A stretch of DNA of 64,000 nucleotides, from contig JAHBUL010000017.1 of the NCBI GenBank assembly GCA_019638085.1, positions 18,480 to 82,479 on the forward strand, given 5' to 3'. Made by a program: the position numbers and the translations under genes. Source of the stretch: Flavobacteriales bacterium. Lineage in GTDB: Bacteria; Bacteroidota; Bacteroidia; Flavobacteriales_F; PHOS-HE28. Positions 46,433 to 54,503 of the stretch are shown here, one piece after another; the first letter of the stretch is position 1; each line of letters opens with the position of its first letter. A model generated the notes under the pieces. It ran no database searches. It was given only the letters and a program-made list of their open reading frames with translations, and was not told the origin of the DNA.

Positions 46433-46508
46433 TGGTGGTGCCTCCCAGAATCGAACTGGGGACACATGGATTTTCAATCCATTGCTCTACCAGCTGAGCT
46501 AAGGCACC
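46433..46508 (-). tRNA. tRNA-Phe (anticodon GAA), CCA encoded
   Basis: The gene reads GGTGCCTTAGCTCAG at its 5' end. The anticodon stem-loop has anticodon GAA in loop TTGAAAA, the T-arm has GTTCGATTC, and the acceptor stem pairs GGTGCCT with AGGCACC, then A and encoded CCA. The 76 bases include the CCA. A TATATTTG box (46558-46565, minus strand) lies about 50 bases upstream. Confidence 0.95.
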
Positions 46509-46557
46509 AAGATGTTCATCACCATCTTTGCGGGGTTGATACCGTGACAAGGGGCGG

Positions 46558-46565
46558 CAAATATA
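46558..46565 (-). promoter_or_regulatory. Candidate -7 box (TATATTTG) for tRNA-Phe
   Basis: A full TAnnTTTG match on the minus strand, continuing TATATTTGCC. The same ten bases occur upstream of the PpiD-like gene at 50887. Confidence 0.5.
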
Positions 46566-46578
46566 GCTGGTTACGTGA

Positions 46579-47340
46579 ATGGTCGAGCATGAACCGGTGG
46601 AACTGGTGATCGATGTGGGAAATTCCCGCATGAAGTTGGGTCTCTTTTACCAAGGGCGCATAGTGGGGCGTACTTCCGCAGCATCGGGAGATATGAACGC
46701 TGTGGAACAATTCCTCGCAGGCCGCCGCCCAGCGCGTGTGGCCATCGGCTCGGTTGCCAAGCCCAACGATGCATTCGTGAAAGCCTTGGGACACAACGCG
46801 CCTGTGACCGTGCTCACCGGCGAATCACCATCCCCGGTCCGGAGCCTATATACCACACCACATACCTTGGGGGTGGACCGCTTGGCGAACATTGTAGGAG
46901 CGGCAGTACTTTTCCCGAAGCGCCCCGTATTGGCCATCGATCTGGGAACTTGCATCACTTATGACCTGGTGGGTGAACTGGCTGTTCATCGCGGAGGGCT
47001 CATCTCACCTGGCCTTCACATGCGCGCAAAGGCAATGCATACGTACAGTGCCCGATTGCCGGAAGTGGATCCGCCAGAGAACACCGACCTCCTCGGTATC
47101 GATACGGTCACCAGCTTGGCTGCCGGTATTCACCACGGTGCCCTCATGGAGATCAAGGGTTTTATCCATGAATTCAGGCAACAACACCGGGGCTTGGCCG
47201 TTGTGCTCACCGGCGGTGATGCACCTCGGGCGGTCAGGGCGCTGAAAAACGGCATCTTTGCGCACCCTACGCTGACACTCATCGGCCTCCATGCACTTTT
47301 GCACCATGAACCGGACCGCAGTCCTGCTGTTGCTCACTAA
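46579..47340 (+). CDS. coaX: Type III pantothenate kinase
   Basis: This 253-residue ASKHA-fold kinase has the phosphate-binding LVIDVGNSRMKLG, GVDRLANIVGA, DLGTCITYDLV and GGLISPGLHMR. It phosphorylates pantothenate in coenzyme A synthesis. It is the first gene of a plus-strand envelope cluster, an arrangement common in Bacteroidota; its 3' end overlaps the next gene by 35 bases. Confidence 0.94.
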   Translation: MVEHEPVELVIDVGNSRMKLGLFYQGRIVGRTSAASGDMNAVEQFLAGRRPARVAIGSVAKPNDAFVKALGHNAPVTVLTGESPSPVRSLYTTPHTLGVDRLANIVGAAVLFPKRPVLAIDLGTCITYDLVGELAVHRGGLISPGLHMRAKAMHTYSARLPEVDPPENTDLLGIDTVTSLAAGIHHGALMEIKGFIHEFRQQHRGLAVVLTGGDAPRAVRALKNGIFAHPTLTLIGLHALLHHEPDRSPAVAH

Positions 47341-48643
47341 CCTCGGCATCGTTGCGGCTACCGCACAAAGTGTAGGGGATTCCCCATACAGCGCATACGG
47401 CTTTGGGGACCTGATCTATACCGGCCAAGTATCCCAAACGTTGATGGCCGGGACCGGTCTTGCCATTTCAGAGCCTTATAGTGTGATCATGGGCAATCCG
47501 GCGAGCTATGCCTCCATGGCCCGGCCCGTGTTCGAGACCGGGATTGCGGTGCGCACCACCCACACCACTTCGGCCTTGACAAGCAGTACCCAGAAGGATA
47601 CGGAGTTCATGGGTTTCAGCATCGGCGTGCCCTTCGCCAATGGCAAATGGGGACTCGCACTGGGACTTACCCCGTTCAGCGAGGTGGATTACTCCACTAC
47701 AAGTAATGCAGCTTTCGATGGTGGCACAGTGAAGTATGACTACACCGGTAGTGGAGGACTGGATCGCGCCTTTTTTGGGCTTGGACGTACACTCTACGCC
47801 CAAAAAGTGGATTCGGTAGGAAACTCCGGAACACGGATCAGTCTGGGAGCCGATTTCAACTTCATTTTCGGGAGCATTGAGCAAACGCGGGATGCGATCT
47901 ACTCCCAAACGGATGGCTTCAGCAACACAAGGATCTTCTCCGCACTGGTTTTACGCGCCCCCACCGGGGATGCCAGTGTTATGTGGCAAGGTGATCTCAC
48001 GCGGAAGAAGCACCGGGATGATGATAATTGGCGCTGGTCCGTCGGAGCATCCGTTGGCTTTCCGGCGGCATTCAATGCCAAATATTCAAGCCTTGTAACA
48101 AGCTATACAACCTTTTCAGGCTTTGAGAATGTGCGCGATACGATCGATGACCAGCAAGGGGTAAGGGGCCGTGTCGAGGTTCCTGTTTCAGTAGGACTTG
48201 GTTTCGGTGTGCAGAATCCAAATTGGGCCTTTACGGCGGAAGTGAAGCAACGCGACTGGAGCGCGGTGAATATCGATGTACCCGGATATGATCTGCCGGC
48301 CCGCCTACGTGCTTCCGTTATTTATGCTGCGGGCGCGCGCTTCCGCCCAGGTACGGAAGGTGGTGTATTCCACAGGGCGGTGTACCGTGCTGGGCTTCAG
48401 TACATGGAAACTCCCCAGGAGGTTCGCGGAACAGGGCTGAGCAGTACCATGGCCACCGCTGGTATTTCCTTTCCCCTCAATGCCTTTCAGACGAACAGCT
48501 GGCTACACATTGGAGGAGAGTTCGGCCAGCGGGGAACCACGGAGAACGGATTGATCCAAGAGCGCTTTGTTACACTCTGGATCGGTGCGGCATTCACGCC
48601 ATGGCGGGGTGAGCGATGGTTCACGCCCCCAAAGATCCAATGA
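47306..48643 (+). CDS. Outer-membrane beta-barrel protein of the coaX-lptC cluster
   Basis: This 445-residue protein has a signal peptide ending ATAQ, then SPYSAYGFGDL, GNPASYASM and many alternating beta-strands ending in FVTLWIGAAFTPW, consistent with a FadL/OmpP1-like barrel. Its position between coaX and lptC is conserved in Bacteroidota. Its cargo is unknown. The ATG at 47306 lies inside coaX; an ATG five codons upstream is less likely because it lacks a signal-peptide start. Confidence 0.8.
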   Translation: MNRTAVLLLLTNLGIVAATAQSVGDSPYSAYGFGDLIYTGQVSQTLMAGTGLAISEPYSVIMGNPASYASMARPVFETGIAVRTTHTTSALTSSTQKDTEFMGFSIGVPFANGKWGLALGLTPFSEVDYSTTSNAAFDGGTVKYDYTGSGGLDRAFFGLGRTLYAQKVDSVGNSGTRISLGADFNFIFGSIEQTRDAIYSQTDGFSNTRIFSALVLRAPTGDASVMWQGDLTRKKHRDDDNWRWSVGASVGFPAAFNAKYSSLVTSYTTFSGFENVRDTIDDQQGVRGRVEVPVSVGLGFGVQNPNWAFTAEVKQRDWSAVNIDVPGYDLPARLRASVIYAAGARFRPGTEGGVFHRAVYRAGLQYMETPQEVRGTGLSSTMATAGISFPLNAFQTNSWLHIGGEFGQRGTTENGLIQERFVTLWIGAAFTPWRGERWFTPPKIQ

Positions 48644-49212
48644 CCTTCAGCAGAGGAGCTTGGATGTTCGGCATGGTATGCTTGTTCTTGTCCTGCAAGA
48701 ATGATCTGGACCGTGTGGCAGCCATCGAGGTCCCTGCCAATAGTCCGGACCGTATTACCACACATGCCGAATACCTGTATTCAGATAGCGGCCTGGTCAG
48801 GAATCGCATTCGCGCAGGCACTATCTCGGAATTCAATGGACCACCTCCGCATACGGAATTGAGCGATGGCGTGGAACTCACCTTCTTCAATCTGGACGGC
48901 CATGCGGGCAGCCAGTTGACGGCGAGGCGTGGCCACATTGACCCGGAAAAAAACCGAATGACCGTGGAGGAGGAAGTGGTTTTCGTGAATGCCCGTGGAG
49001 AAAAGCTCGAGACCGAGCATTTGACCTGGAACCAGGACAGCAACCGGGTGTTCACGGACCGCCCCGTGAAGATCACCCGCTCCCGTGACATCATTTACGG
49101 CCAAGGCCTGGATGCGGCACAGGATTTCAGCCGCTACACCATCCGTCGCATCACCGGAACACTTTTCATCGATCGGAGCGATACCTTGGCACCAGAGAAC
49201 CAGGACCGTTGA
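48640..49212 (+). CDS. lptC: LPS export protein LptC
   Basis: This 190-residue lipoprotein has a lipobox at FLSCKND, then a beta-jellyroll with ELTFFNLDGHAGSQLTARRG, LETEHLTWNQDSNRVFTDRPV and GQGLDAAQDFSRYTI, typical of LptC. It passes LPS from the inner-membrane LptBFG complex toward LptA. The ATG overlaps the stop of the barrel gene and the stop overlaps the next ATG. Confidence 0.88.
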   Translation: MTFSRGAWMFGMVCLFLSCKNDLDRVAAIEVPANSPDRITTHAEYLYSDSGLVRNRIRAGTISEFNGPPPHTELSDGVELTFFNLDGHAGSQLTARRGHIDPEKNRMTVEEEVVFVNARGEKLETEHLTWNQDSNRVFTDRPVKITRSRDIIYGQGLDAAQDFSRYTIRRITGTLFIDRSDTLAPENQDR

Positions 49213-49439
49213 TGGAGAAGATCGCACGTTTCATGGAATTGTTCTGGCTGGCCTTGGCAGTGCTGACAGCAGCTTGGTCGGCCTATGTGTTGTACGTTCA
49301 TGGCTGGGCTGCAGGCAAGGTCTGGTTGCTCTTCCCGGCGGTGTGTGCGGCCATGTGGGGCTACCGCCGCTTCATGCGCGGCAAAGTGGCGCAATGGGCC
49401 GAACGTGAACGGATCGAACGCGAGGGAAATGGACGGTGA
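49212..49439 (+). CDS. Small two-helix membrane protein
   Basis: This 75-residue protein has two hydrophobic segments (LFWLALAVLTAAWSAYVLYV and VWLLFPAVCAAMWGYRRF) and a charged tail REREGNGR-like end. Its ATG overlaps the lptC stop, so it is translated with the envelope genes. Function unknown; no family recognised. Confidence 0.6.
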   Translation: MEKIARFMELFWLALAVLTAAWSAYVLYVHGWAAGKVWLLFPAVCAAMWGYRRFMRGKVAQWAERERIEREGNGR

Positions 49440-49484
49440 CTTGTGGCGTACCCCGCAACCTGGTACACATCGATCTGAACGGTG

Positions 49485-50786
49485 ATGGGCACGGTGGATC
49501 TGATCCTTCTCCTTGTTGCCGTCCTCGCATCGGCGCTTTGTTCGGGCCTGGAGATCGCTCTCGTCAGTAGCAATAAGCTGTACATCGAGCTACAGCGGAA
49601 ACAGGGTGCCATCTGGGCCAAGGTGGTGGCCTCGCTCCTGAAGAAGCCGGCCCGGGTGATCAGTTCCCTGCTCGTTGGGAATACCATCGCCTTGGTGGCC
49701 TATGGCATCCTGATGGCCCAGCTGCTGGAACCCGGACTTCGCATGTTGTACCCCAACGAGGGCTTCATACTTGTGATGCAAACGGTGCTCAGCACCTTGT
49801 TGATCCTGGTGGTGAGTGAATTCATCCCCAAGGCCCTCTTCCGCATCGATCCCAATGGGGTGCTCAGCGTATTCGCATTGCCATTGGGTTTCATCTATGC
49901 GCTACTCTGGCTGCCAACAATGCTGCTCACAACGATCAGTGAAGGCATTCTTCGACTTATCGGCGTGAAACCCAATTTGGGCAAGGCCGGGTTCGGCAGG
50001 ATCGACCTCGATGCTTTCCTCCAAGAGGTGAGTGAGGCTACTTCGTCTGACAGGGAAGTGGAGGCCGAAGTGGAGTATTTCCGCAACACATTGGAGTTGA
50101 GCAACACCAAGGTGCGGGACCTGATGGTGCCCCGTGCGGATATTGAGGCCTTGGATGTGGAGGAACCCATCTCGGAGCTGAGCAAACGCTTATTGAGCAC
50201 CGGACTTACCAAATTGCTCATCCACAAGGAGGGCATTGATAACATCATCGGTTATGTACACAGTTACGAGATGTTCAAGCGGCCCCGCAGCATCCGATCC
50301 ATCCTGCGCCCGGTGAACTTCATTCCGGGAACCATGCCGGCCGATGAGGTCCTGCGGCTTTTCACCAAGCAACGCACCCATATTGCCGTAGTGGTGGACG
50401 AGTTCGGTGGAACTGCGGGTATGCTCACCATAGAGGATGTGGTGGAAACCATCGTAGGCGATATTGAGGATGAGCACGATGATGAGGATAGCGTGGAGGA
50501 GCGGATCAGTCCCACCGAATTCGTGTTCAGTGCACGGGTGGAAGTGGAGCATCTGGTAGAGGAATATGGCTTGAACATGGAGGAGAGCGAGGAATACGAC
50601 ACCTTGGCCGGTTACATCATGCACCGTACCGGTACCGTGCCGGAACCCGGTGAGATCGTTGATGATGGCCCCTTCCGCTTCACGGTTACGAACGTTTCCC
50701 ATGGTCGTATAGACCTGGTGAACGTATTGGTGAAGGATGTGGAGGCCGGCTTTGTGGGAGGGGCGCCTCCAAAAGCGGAAGAGTAG
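49485..50786 (+). CDS. CNNM/CorC-HlyC family membrane protein
   Basis: This 433-residue protein has a CNNM membrane domain (SALCSGLEIALVSSNKLYI and following helices to about residue 145). A CBS pair (LMVPRADIEALDVEEP to VDEFGGTAGMLTIEDVVE) and a CorC/HlyC domain follow. These proteins are linked to magnesium or cobalt efflux, with substrate unproven here. ATG 49485 is preferred over GTG 49482. Confidence 0.88.
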   Translation: MGTVDLILLLVAVLASALCSGLEIALVSSNKLYIELQRKQGAIWAKVVASLLKKPARVISSLLVGNTIALVAYGILMAQLLEPGLRMLYPNEGFILVMQTVLSTLLILVVSEFIPKALFRIDPNGVLSVFALPLGFIYALLWLPTMLLTTISEGILRLIGVKPNLGKAGFGRIDLDAFLQEVSEATSSDREVEAEVEYFRNTLELSNTKVRDLMVPRADIEALDVEEPISELSKRLLSTGLTKLLIHKEGIDNIIGYVHSYEMFKRPRSIRSILRPVNFIPGTMPADEVLRLFTKQRTHIAVVVDEFGGTAGMLTIEDVVETIVGDIEDEHDDEDSVEERISPTEFVFSARVEVEHLVEEYGLNMEESEEYDTLAGYIMHRTGTVPEPGEIVDDGPFRFTVTNVSHGRIDLVNVLVKDVEAGFVGGAPPKAEE

Positions 50787-50886
50787 ATCATGGTCGTGCG
50801 GGACATTCTTCCGATCAAAAAGCTGGGGAAATGGCCTTATACCGGCGGTTTCCTGTTGCATTCAGCCGTTGAACCGGTCACCCACC

Positions 50887-50894
50887 TATATTTG
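50887..50894 (+). promoter_or_regulatory. Candidate -7 box (TATATTTG)
   Basis: A full TAnnTTTG match lies 22 bases before the PpiD-like ATG. TTG at 50869-50871 is 15 bases upstream, shorter than the usual -33/-7 spacing. Confidence 0.5.
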
Positions 50895-50916
50895 CCACCC
50901 TTTTAAGATCAAGTAG

Positions 50917-53013
50917 ATGGCTGTAATCGGAAAGATCCGCGAACGTGGAACCCTGTTGGGCATCATCGTTGGCGGTGCGCTCGTATTGTTCGTGGTAGGT
51001 GATTTCATCGGAAACCGTTCAAGCGGGCCGGACCGGAATGTGGGCCGTATTGCGGGCAATGACATCAGTATGCAGGAGTTTTCCATGCGGGTGGACCAGC
51101 AGATCGACCTCTATCGCCAGAACGGCACCACGGTGGATAACCAGCTACAGGAGCAGGTGCGCAATGGTGTGTGGAACGACATGCTGCGTGAGCGCACCCT
51201 AAGTGTGGAAGCTGCGGATGCCGGCTTCGGTACCACCATCAGCCGCGAGGAATATGATGATATCCGCTTCGGGAACAACATTTTGCCCGATTTCCGAAAC
51301 AACCAGAACTTCATCGACCCACAAACCGGCCAAGTGAGCAAGGAGCAATTGCGGAGGTACTTCAAATACGTGCAGGACGAGAACTATGCGCTGATGGAGA
51401 TGCAACGGCGCACTTTCGTGCCGCAACGCATACAGGCCAAGTACAACGACCTGGTGAAGAAGAGCTGCTTTGTGAACAGTGCCCAAGTACAGGACGAATG
51501 GGCGGCGAAGAACACCAAGGCTGATTTCCAGTTCGTTGCTCAGCGCATGGAAAGCGAACCGGATAGTCTTTACCCGGTGAGCGATACTGAACTTCGCCGC
51601 TATTTCGATTCACATAAGAACGACCGTAAATACCGCCAGACCGAATCGCGGAGCTTTGCATACGTCCAGTTCAAGGCGATGCCTACGCAGGAGGACATTG
51701 CCAACGCACGCGAAGACATGCTCGGTTTGAAAGCCGATTTTGAAGCGGCCCGCACACCCAAGGCGGACAGCTCCTTGGTGATGGCCTATGCTGAGACGAA
51801 ATCAGCCACGCCCAGTGCTTATCAACCGGGCACAGCGGACCACCTGAACGATTCCCTGATCCTGAATGCCGATACCGGCACGGTGGTGGGGCCCTTCCGC
51901 GATGGAAACACGTGGAAGCTGGTGAAAGTGACGGAACTGGCCGATGTGGATGAGGCCCGCGTGCGGCACATCCTGCTGAACACCCAAGGCAAGAGCCCCG
52001 AAGAAGTGCAGGCCATCAAACAGCGCGCGGACAGTATCCTGAACGTGGTGAAGCGTGACCGGAGCAAGTTCGAGTCCTTGGTGACAAAATTCTCGGATGA
52101 CCCCGGAAGCAAGAGCACCGGGGGTGTGTATGAGTGGTTCGACAGGACACGTATGGTACCGGAATTCACCAAGGCCAGTTTCGACGAGAAGGTCGGGGCG
52201 ATCACGAATGTGAAAACGGATTATGGCTATCACATCGTGGAAGTACTGGGGCAGCGTTCGCGGAAGGAACGCAGGGTGCTTACCATCGACCGCAAGATCG
52301 CTCCGGTACAAGCGATGAAGGATGCTTGGAAGAAAGCCAACGAGTTTTCGTTGAACCATGGTGACACGGCATCCTTCCGCAAGGCGGCCGACGAAGAAGG
52401 CTTGACCTATGTACCTGTTGAGGAACTTCGGCCGGACCAACGTTTCGTGCCCGGCCTGCAAGAGGCGGATGAAGTGGTGCGCTGGGTGAACCATGCCGAA
52501 GCGGGTGCCAAGAGCAGTGAACCCCTCACCAGCGGCGATAGCTATGTGGTCTGTTCGCTGATCAACATCAGGGAAGCAGGTACGCCCAAGCTGGATGATG
52601 TCCGTGAAAAATTCACTAAGGAAGTACGGAACGAGAAGAAAGCCGATGCGATCGCTGCCAAGATGAAGGATAAGAGCGACCTACAGGCTTTGGCACAGGA
52701 ATTAGGGACCACCGTCCAGAACTCAGGGAATTTGGCGTTCAGTGCGAACACCTTGCCTGGAGGGTATAGCGACGTCAAGGTGATCGGGAGCATATTCGGC
52801 TTGGAGAATGGTGCCACCAGCGCTCCATTGAAAGGCGACCAAGCCGTATACGTGGCACATATGAACACGTTGACAGCTGCCGGGGAAATGCCTGAAGGCG
52901 CCGAGGACAGGAAAGCGCTCACGGATCGCGTACGGAACCGCGCTAACGGTCAAGTGTTCAATGCACTAAAGGAAGCGGCGGACGTAACGGACAACCGCGC
53001 GAAATTCTACTGA
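50917..53013 (+). CDS. PpiD-like periplasmic folding chaperone/peptidyl-prolyl isomerase
   Basis: This 698-residue protein has an uncleaved N-terminal membrane anchor (GTLLGIIVGGALVLFVVGDFI). A SurA-N-like chaperone region follows, then a parvulin domain (residues about 343-443) with RHILLNTQG, FESLVTKFSDDPGSKSTGG and TDYGYHIVEV. It should help outer-membrane proteins fold in the periplasm. It ends the envelope cluster at a strong terminator. Confidence 0.92.
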   Translation: MAVIGKIRERGTLLGIIVGGALVLFVVGDFIGNRSSGPDRNVGRIAGNDISMQEFSMRVDQQIDLYRQNGTTVDNQLQEQVRNGVWNDMLRERTLSVEAADAGFGTTISREEYDDIRFGNNILPDFRNNQNFIDPQTGQVSKEQLRRYFKYVQDENYALMEMQRRTFVPQRIQAKYNDLVKKSCFVNSAQVQDEWAAKNTKADFQFVAQRMESEPDSLYPVSDTELRRYFDSHKNDRKYRQTESRSFAYVQFKAMPTQEDIANAREDMLGLKADFEAARTPKADSSLVMAYAETKSATPSAYQPGTADHLNDSLILNADTGTVVGPFRDGNTWKLVKVTELADVDEARVRHILLNTQGKSPEEVQAIKQRADSILNVVKRDRSKFESLVTKFSDDPGSKSTGGVYEWFDRTRMVPEFTKASFDEKVGAITNVKTDYGYHIVEVLGQRSRKERRVLTIDRKIAPVQAMKDAWKKANEFSLNHGDTASFRKAADEEGLTYVPVEELRPDQRFVPGLQEADEVVRWVNHAEAGAKSSEPLTSGDSYVVCSLINIREAGTPKLDDVREKFTKEVRNEKKADAIAAKMKDKSDLQALAQELGTTVQNSGNLAFSANTLPGGYSDVKVIGSIFGLENGATSAPLKGDQAVYVAHMNTLTAAGEMPEGAEDRKALTDRVRNRANGQVFNALKEAADVTDNRAKFY

Positions 53014-53036
53014 TACCGGCTTGTGATCAGTGCAGA

Positions 53037-53056
53037 GGGGGCGGAAGCCCCCTTTT
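53037..53056 (+). terminator. Rho-independent terminator
   Basis: GGGGGC (53037-53042), a GGAA loop and GCCCCC (53047-53052) are followed by TTTT, 24 bases after the PpiD-like gene. It is the clearest intrinsic terminator in the window. Confidence 0.85.
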
Positions 53057-53183
53057 GCATGCATGGCCCTTGTTGCGATCAAGGTTCCTGTCGTATGGAT
53101 CTACCGGGAGAAGGCCGGGACAACTCGGCCGTTCGTCCCAATGCGGCGATCAAAAACCACGATCGTTCCAGGACCCTGTACAC

Positions 53184-54503
53184 TTAACGTAGTTGCCCCA
53201 AGCGTTCCGCATCGAGGCGGACGAGGATCGCCAACAGCACGGTGAAGCCGATCAGCGAACTGCCGCCATAGCTGAAGAAGGGTAGGGGTATTCCGATCAC
53301 TGGTGCCAGTCCGATGGCCATGCCCACGTTGATCATCAGATGCAGGAAGAAGATGCTGGCCACGCAATAGGCATAGATCCGCGTGAACCGGGATCGTTGC
53401 CGATCGCTGATCTGGATACAGCGCAGGATCAGCGCACCGAAGAGCAACACCACCAACGTGGTGCCCAGGAAGCCCCATTCCTCGCCTACGGTGCAGAAAA
53501 TAAAGTCCGTGCTCTGCATGGGCACATACTTGTACTTCGTGAAGGTGCCTTCCAAATAGCCTTTGCCCAACAGGCCTCCACTACCGATCGCGGTCTTGGA
53601 TTGCTCCACATTGTAGCCATAGCCCCGAGGATCATATTCCAACCCGAGCAGGACACGGATACGCGTTTGCTGGTGCATGGGCATGTTATCGATCAGCTGG
53701 TCCACACTGCCGATGAATGCCGCAGAACCCAACAGGCCGAAAAGCAGATAGGCATAAATGCGCTTCCGGCGGTGCTTCAGGATGAACTTACGCACAAAGA
53801 GAAATGCGATAAAGGTGAAAACGGCTATCAGGAACACCAGGAAGTATTGGCCATGGACCTCGATGTCCGTGAACGGGATGGCATAGGTGGTCACCTTCAT
53901 GATCAAGGAAAGTACCACGAGGATGGCCGCCATGATGGCGATCAGCAAGATGTTTCCCGAAAGTCCTTCGCGGTAGAGGACCAACACAAAGGCGCCGCTG
54001 ACCAATGCCGTGCCGGTATCGGGTTGCAACATGATCAGGGCTACGGGCAGCAGGATCAACACGGCGGATATCACGCGTGAGCGGACCTCTTTCAATGTCT
54101 TCAGTCCGCTCAAGTATTTCGAAAGGGCCAATGCCGTGGCAAACTTGCTGAACTCCGCAGGTTGTACCCCAAAGCCACCCACACCGAACCAGGCCTTGGC
54201 TCCGTTCACCTCACGGCCCACCAAGAGCACCAATATCAGCAGGAGCAGGACGAAGCCATATACGGGATAGGCCAGATCGCGAATGAATTCACCGCGTACC
54301 AGCAACATGCCTGCACCGATCAACAACGAAATACAGATCCATATACTTTGGGCACCATACTCCCGGGTTCGATCGAACAGGTTGGCATGATCGGGATCAT
54401 AGGCCGCGCTGTAAATATTGGCCCAGCCCATGGCCATCAGCAGGAGGTACATGATCACCAACGGCTTGTCGATGTTGCGCGCGATGTTCTCCCTGCCGGT
54501 CAT
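53184..54503 (-). CDS. rodA: RodA rod-shape peptidoglycan polymerase
   Basis: This 439-residue SEDS-family protein has about ten membrane segments, the characteristic GREVNGAKAWFGVGGFGVQPAEFSK near residues 97-121, and a late FFSYGGSSL signature. It polymerises glycan strands with PBP2 during cell elongation. Its ATG overlaps the mrdA stop. The start at 54503 follows the overlap and the typical N-terminus, rather than a longer upstream extension. Confidence 0.93.
   Translation of the reverse strand: MTGRENIARNIDKPLVIMYLLLMAMGWANIYSAAYDPDHANLFDRTREYGAQSIWICISLLIGAGMLLVRGEFIRDLAYPVYGFVLLLLILVLLVGREVNGAKAWFGVGGFGVQPAEFSKFATALALSKYLSGLKTLKEVRSRVISAVLILLPVALIMLQPDTGTALVSGAFVLVLYREGLSGNILLIAIMAAILVVLSLIMKVTTYAIPFTDIEVHGQYFLVFLIAVFTFIAFLFVRKFILKHRRKRIYAYLLFGLLGSAAFIGSVDQLIDNMPMHQQTRIRVLLGLEYDPRGYGYNVEQSKTAIGSGGLLGKGYLEGTFTKYKYVPMQSTDFIFCTVGEEWGFLGTTLVVLLFGALILRCIQISDRQRSRFTRIYAYCVASIFFLHLMINVGMAIGLAPVIGIPLPFFSYGGSSLIGFTVLLAILVRLDAERLGQLR

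Noticed and set aside
53057..53183. Possible small gene between the PpiD-like terminator and rodA
   Set aside because: The only open frame there runs into rodA antisense and has no conserved features or ribosome site.
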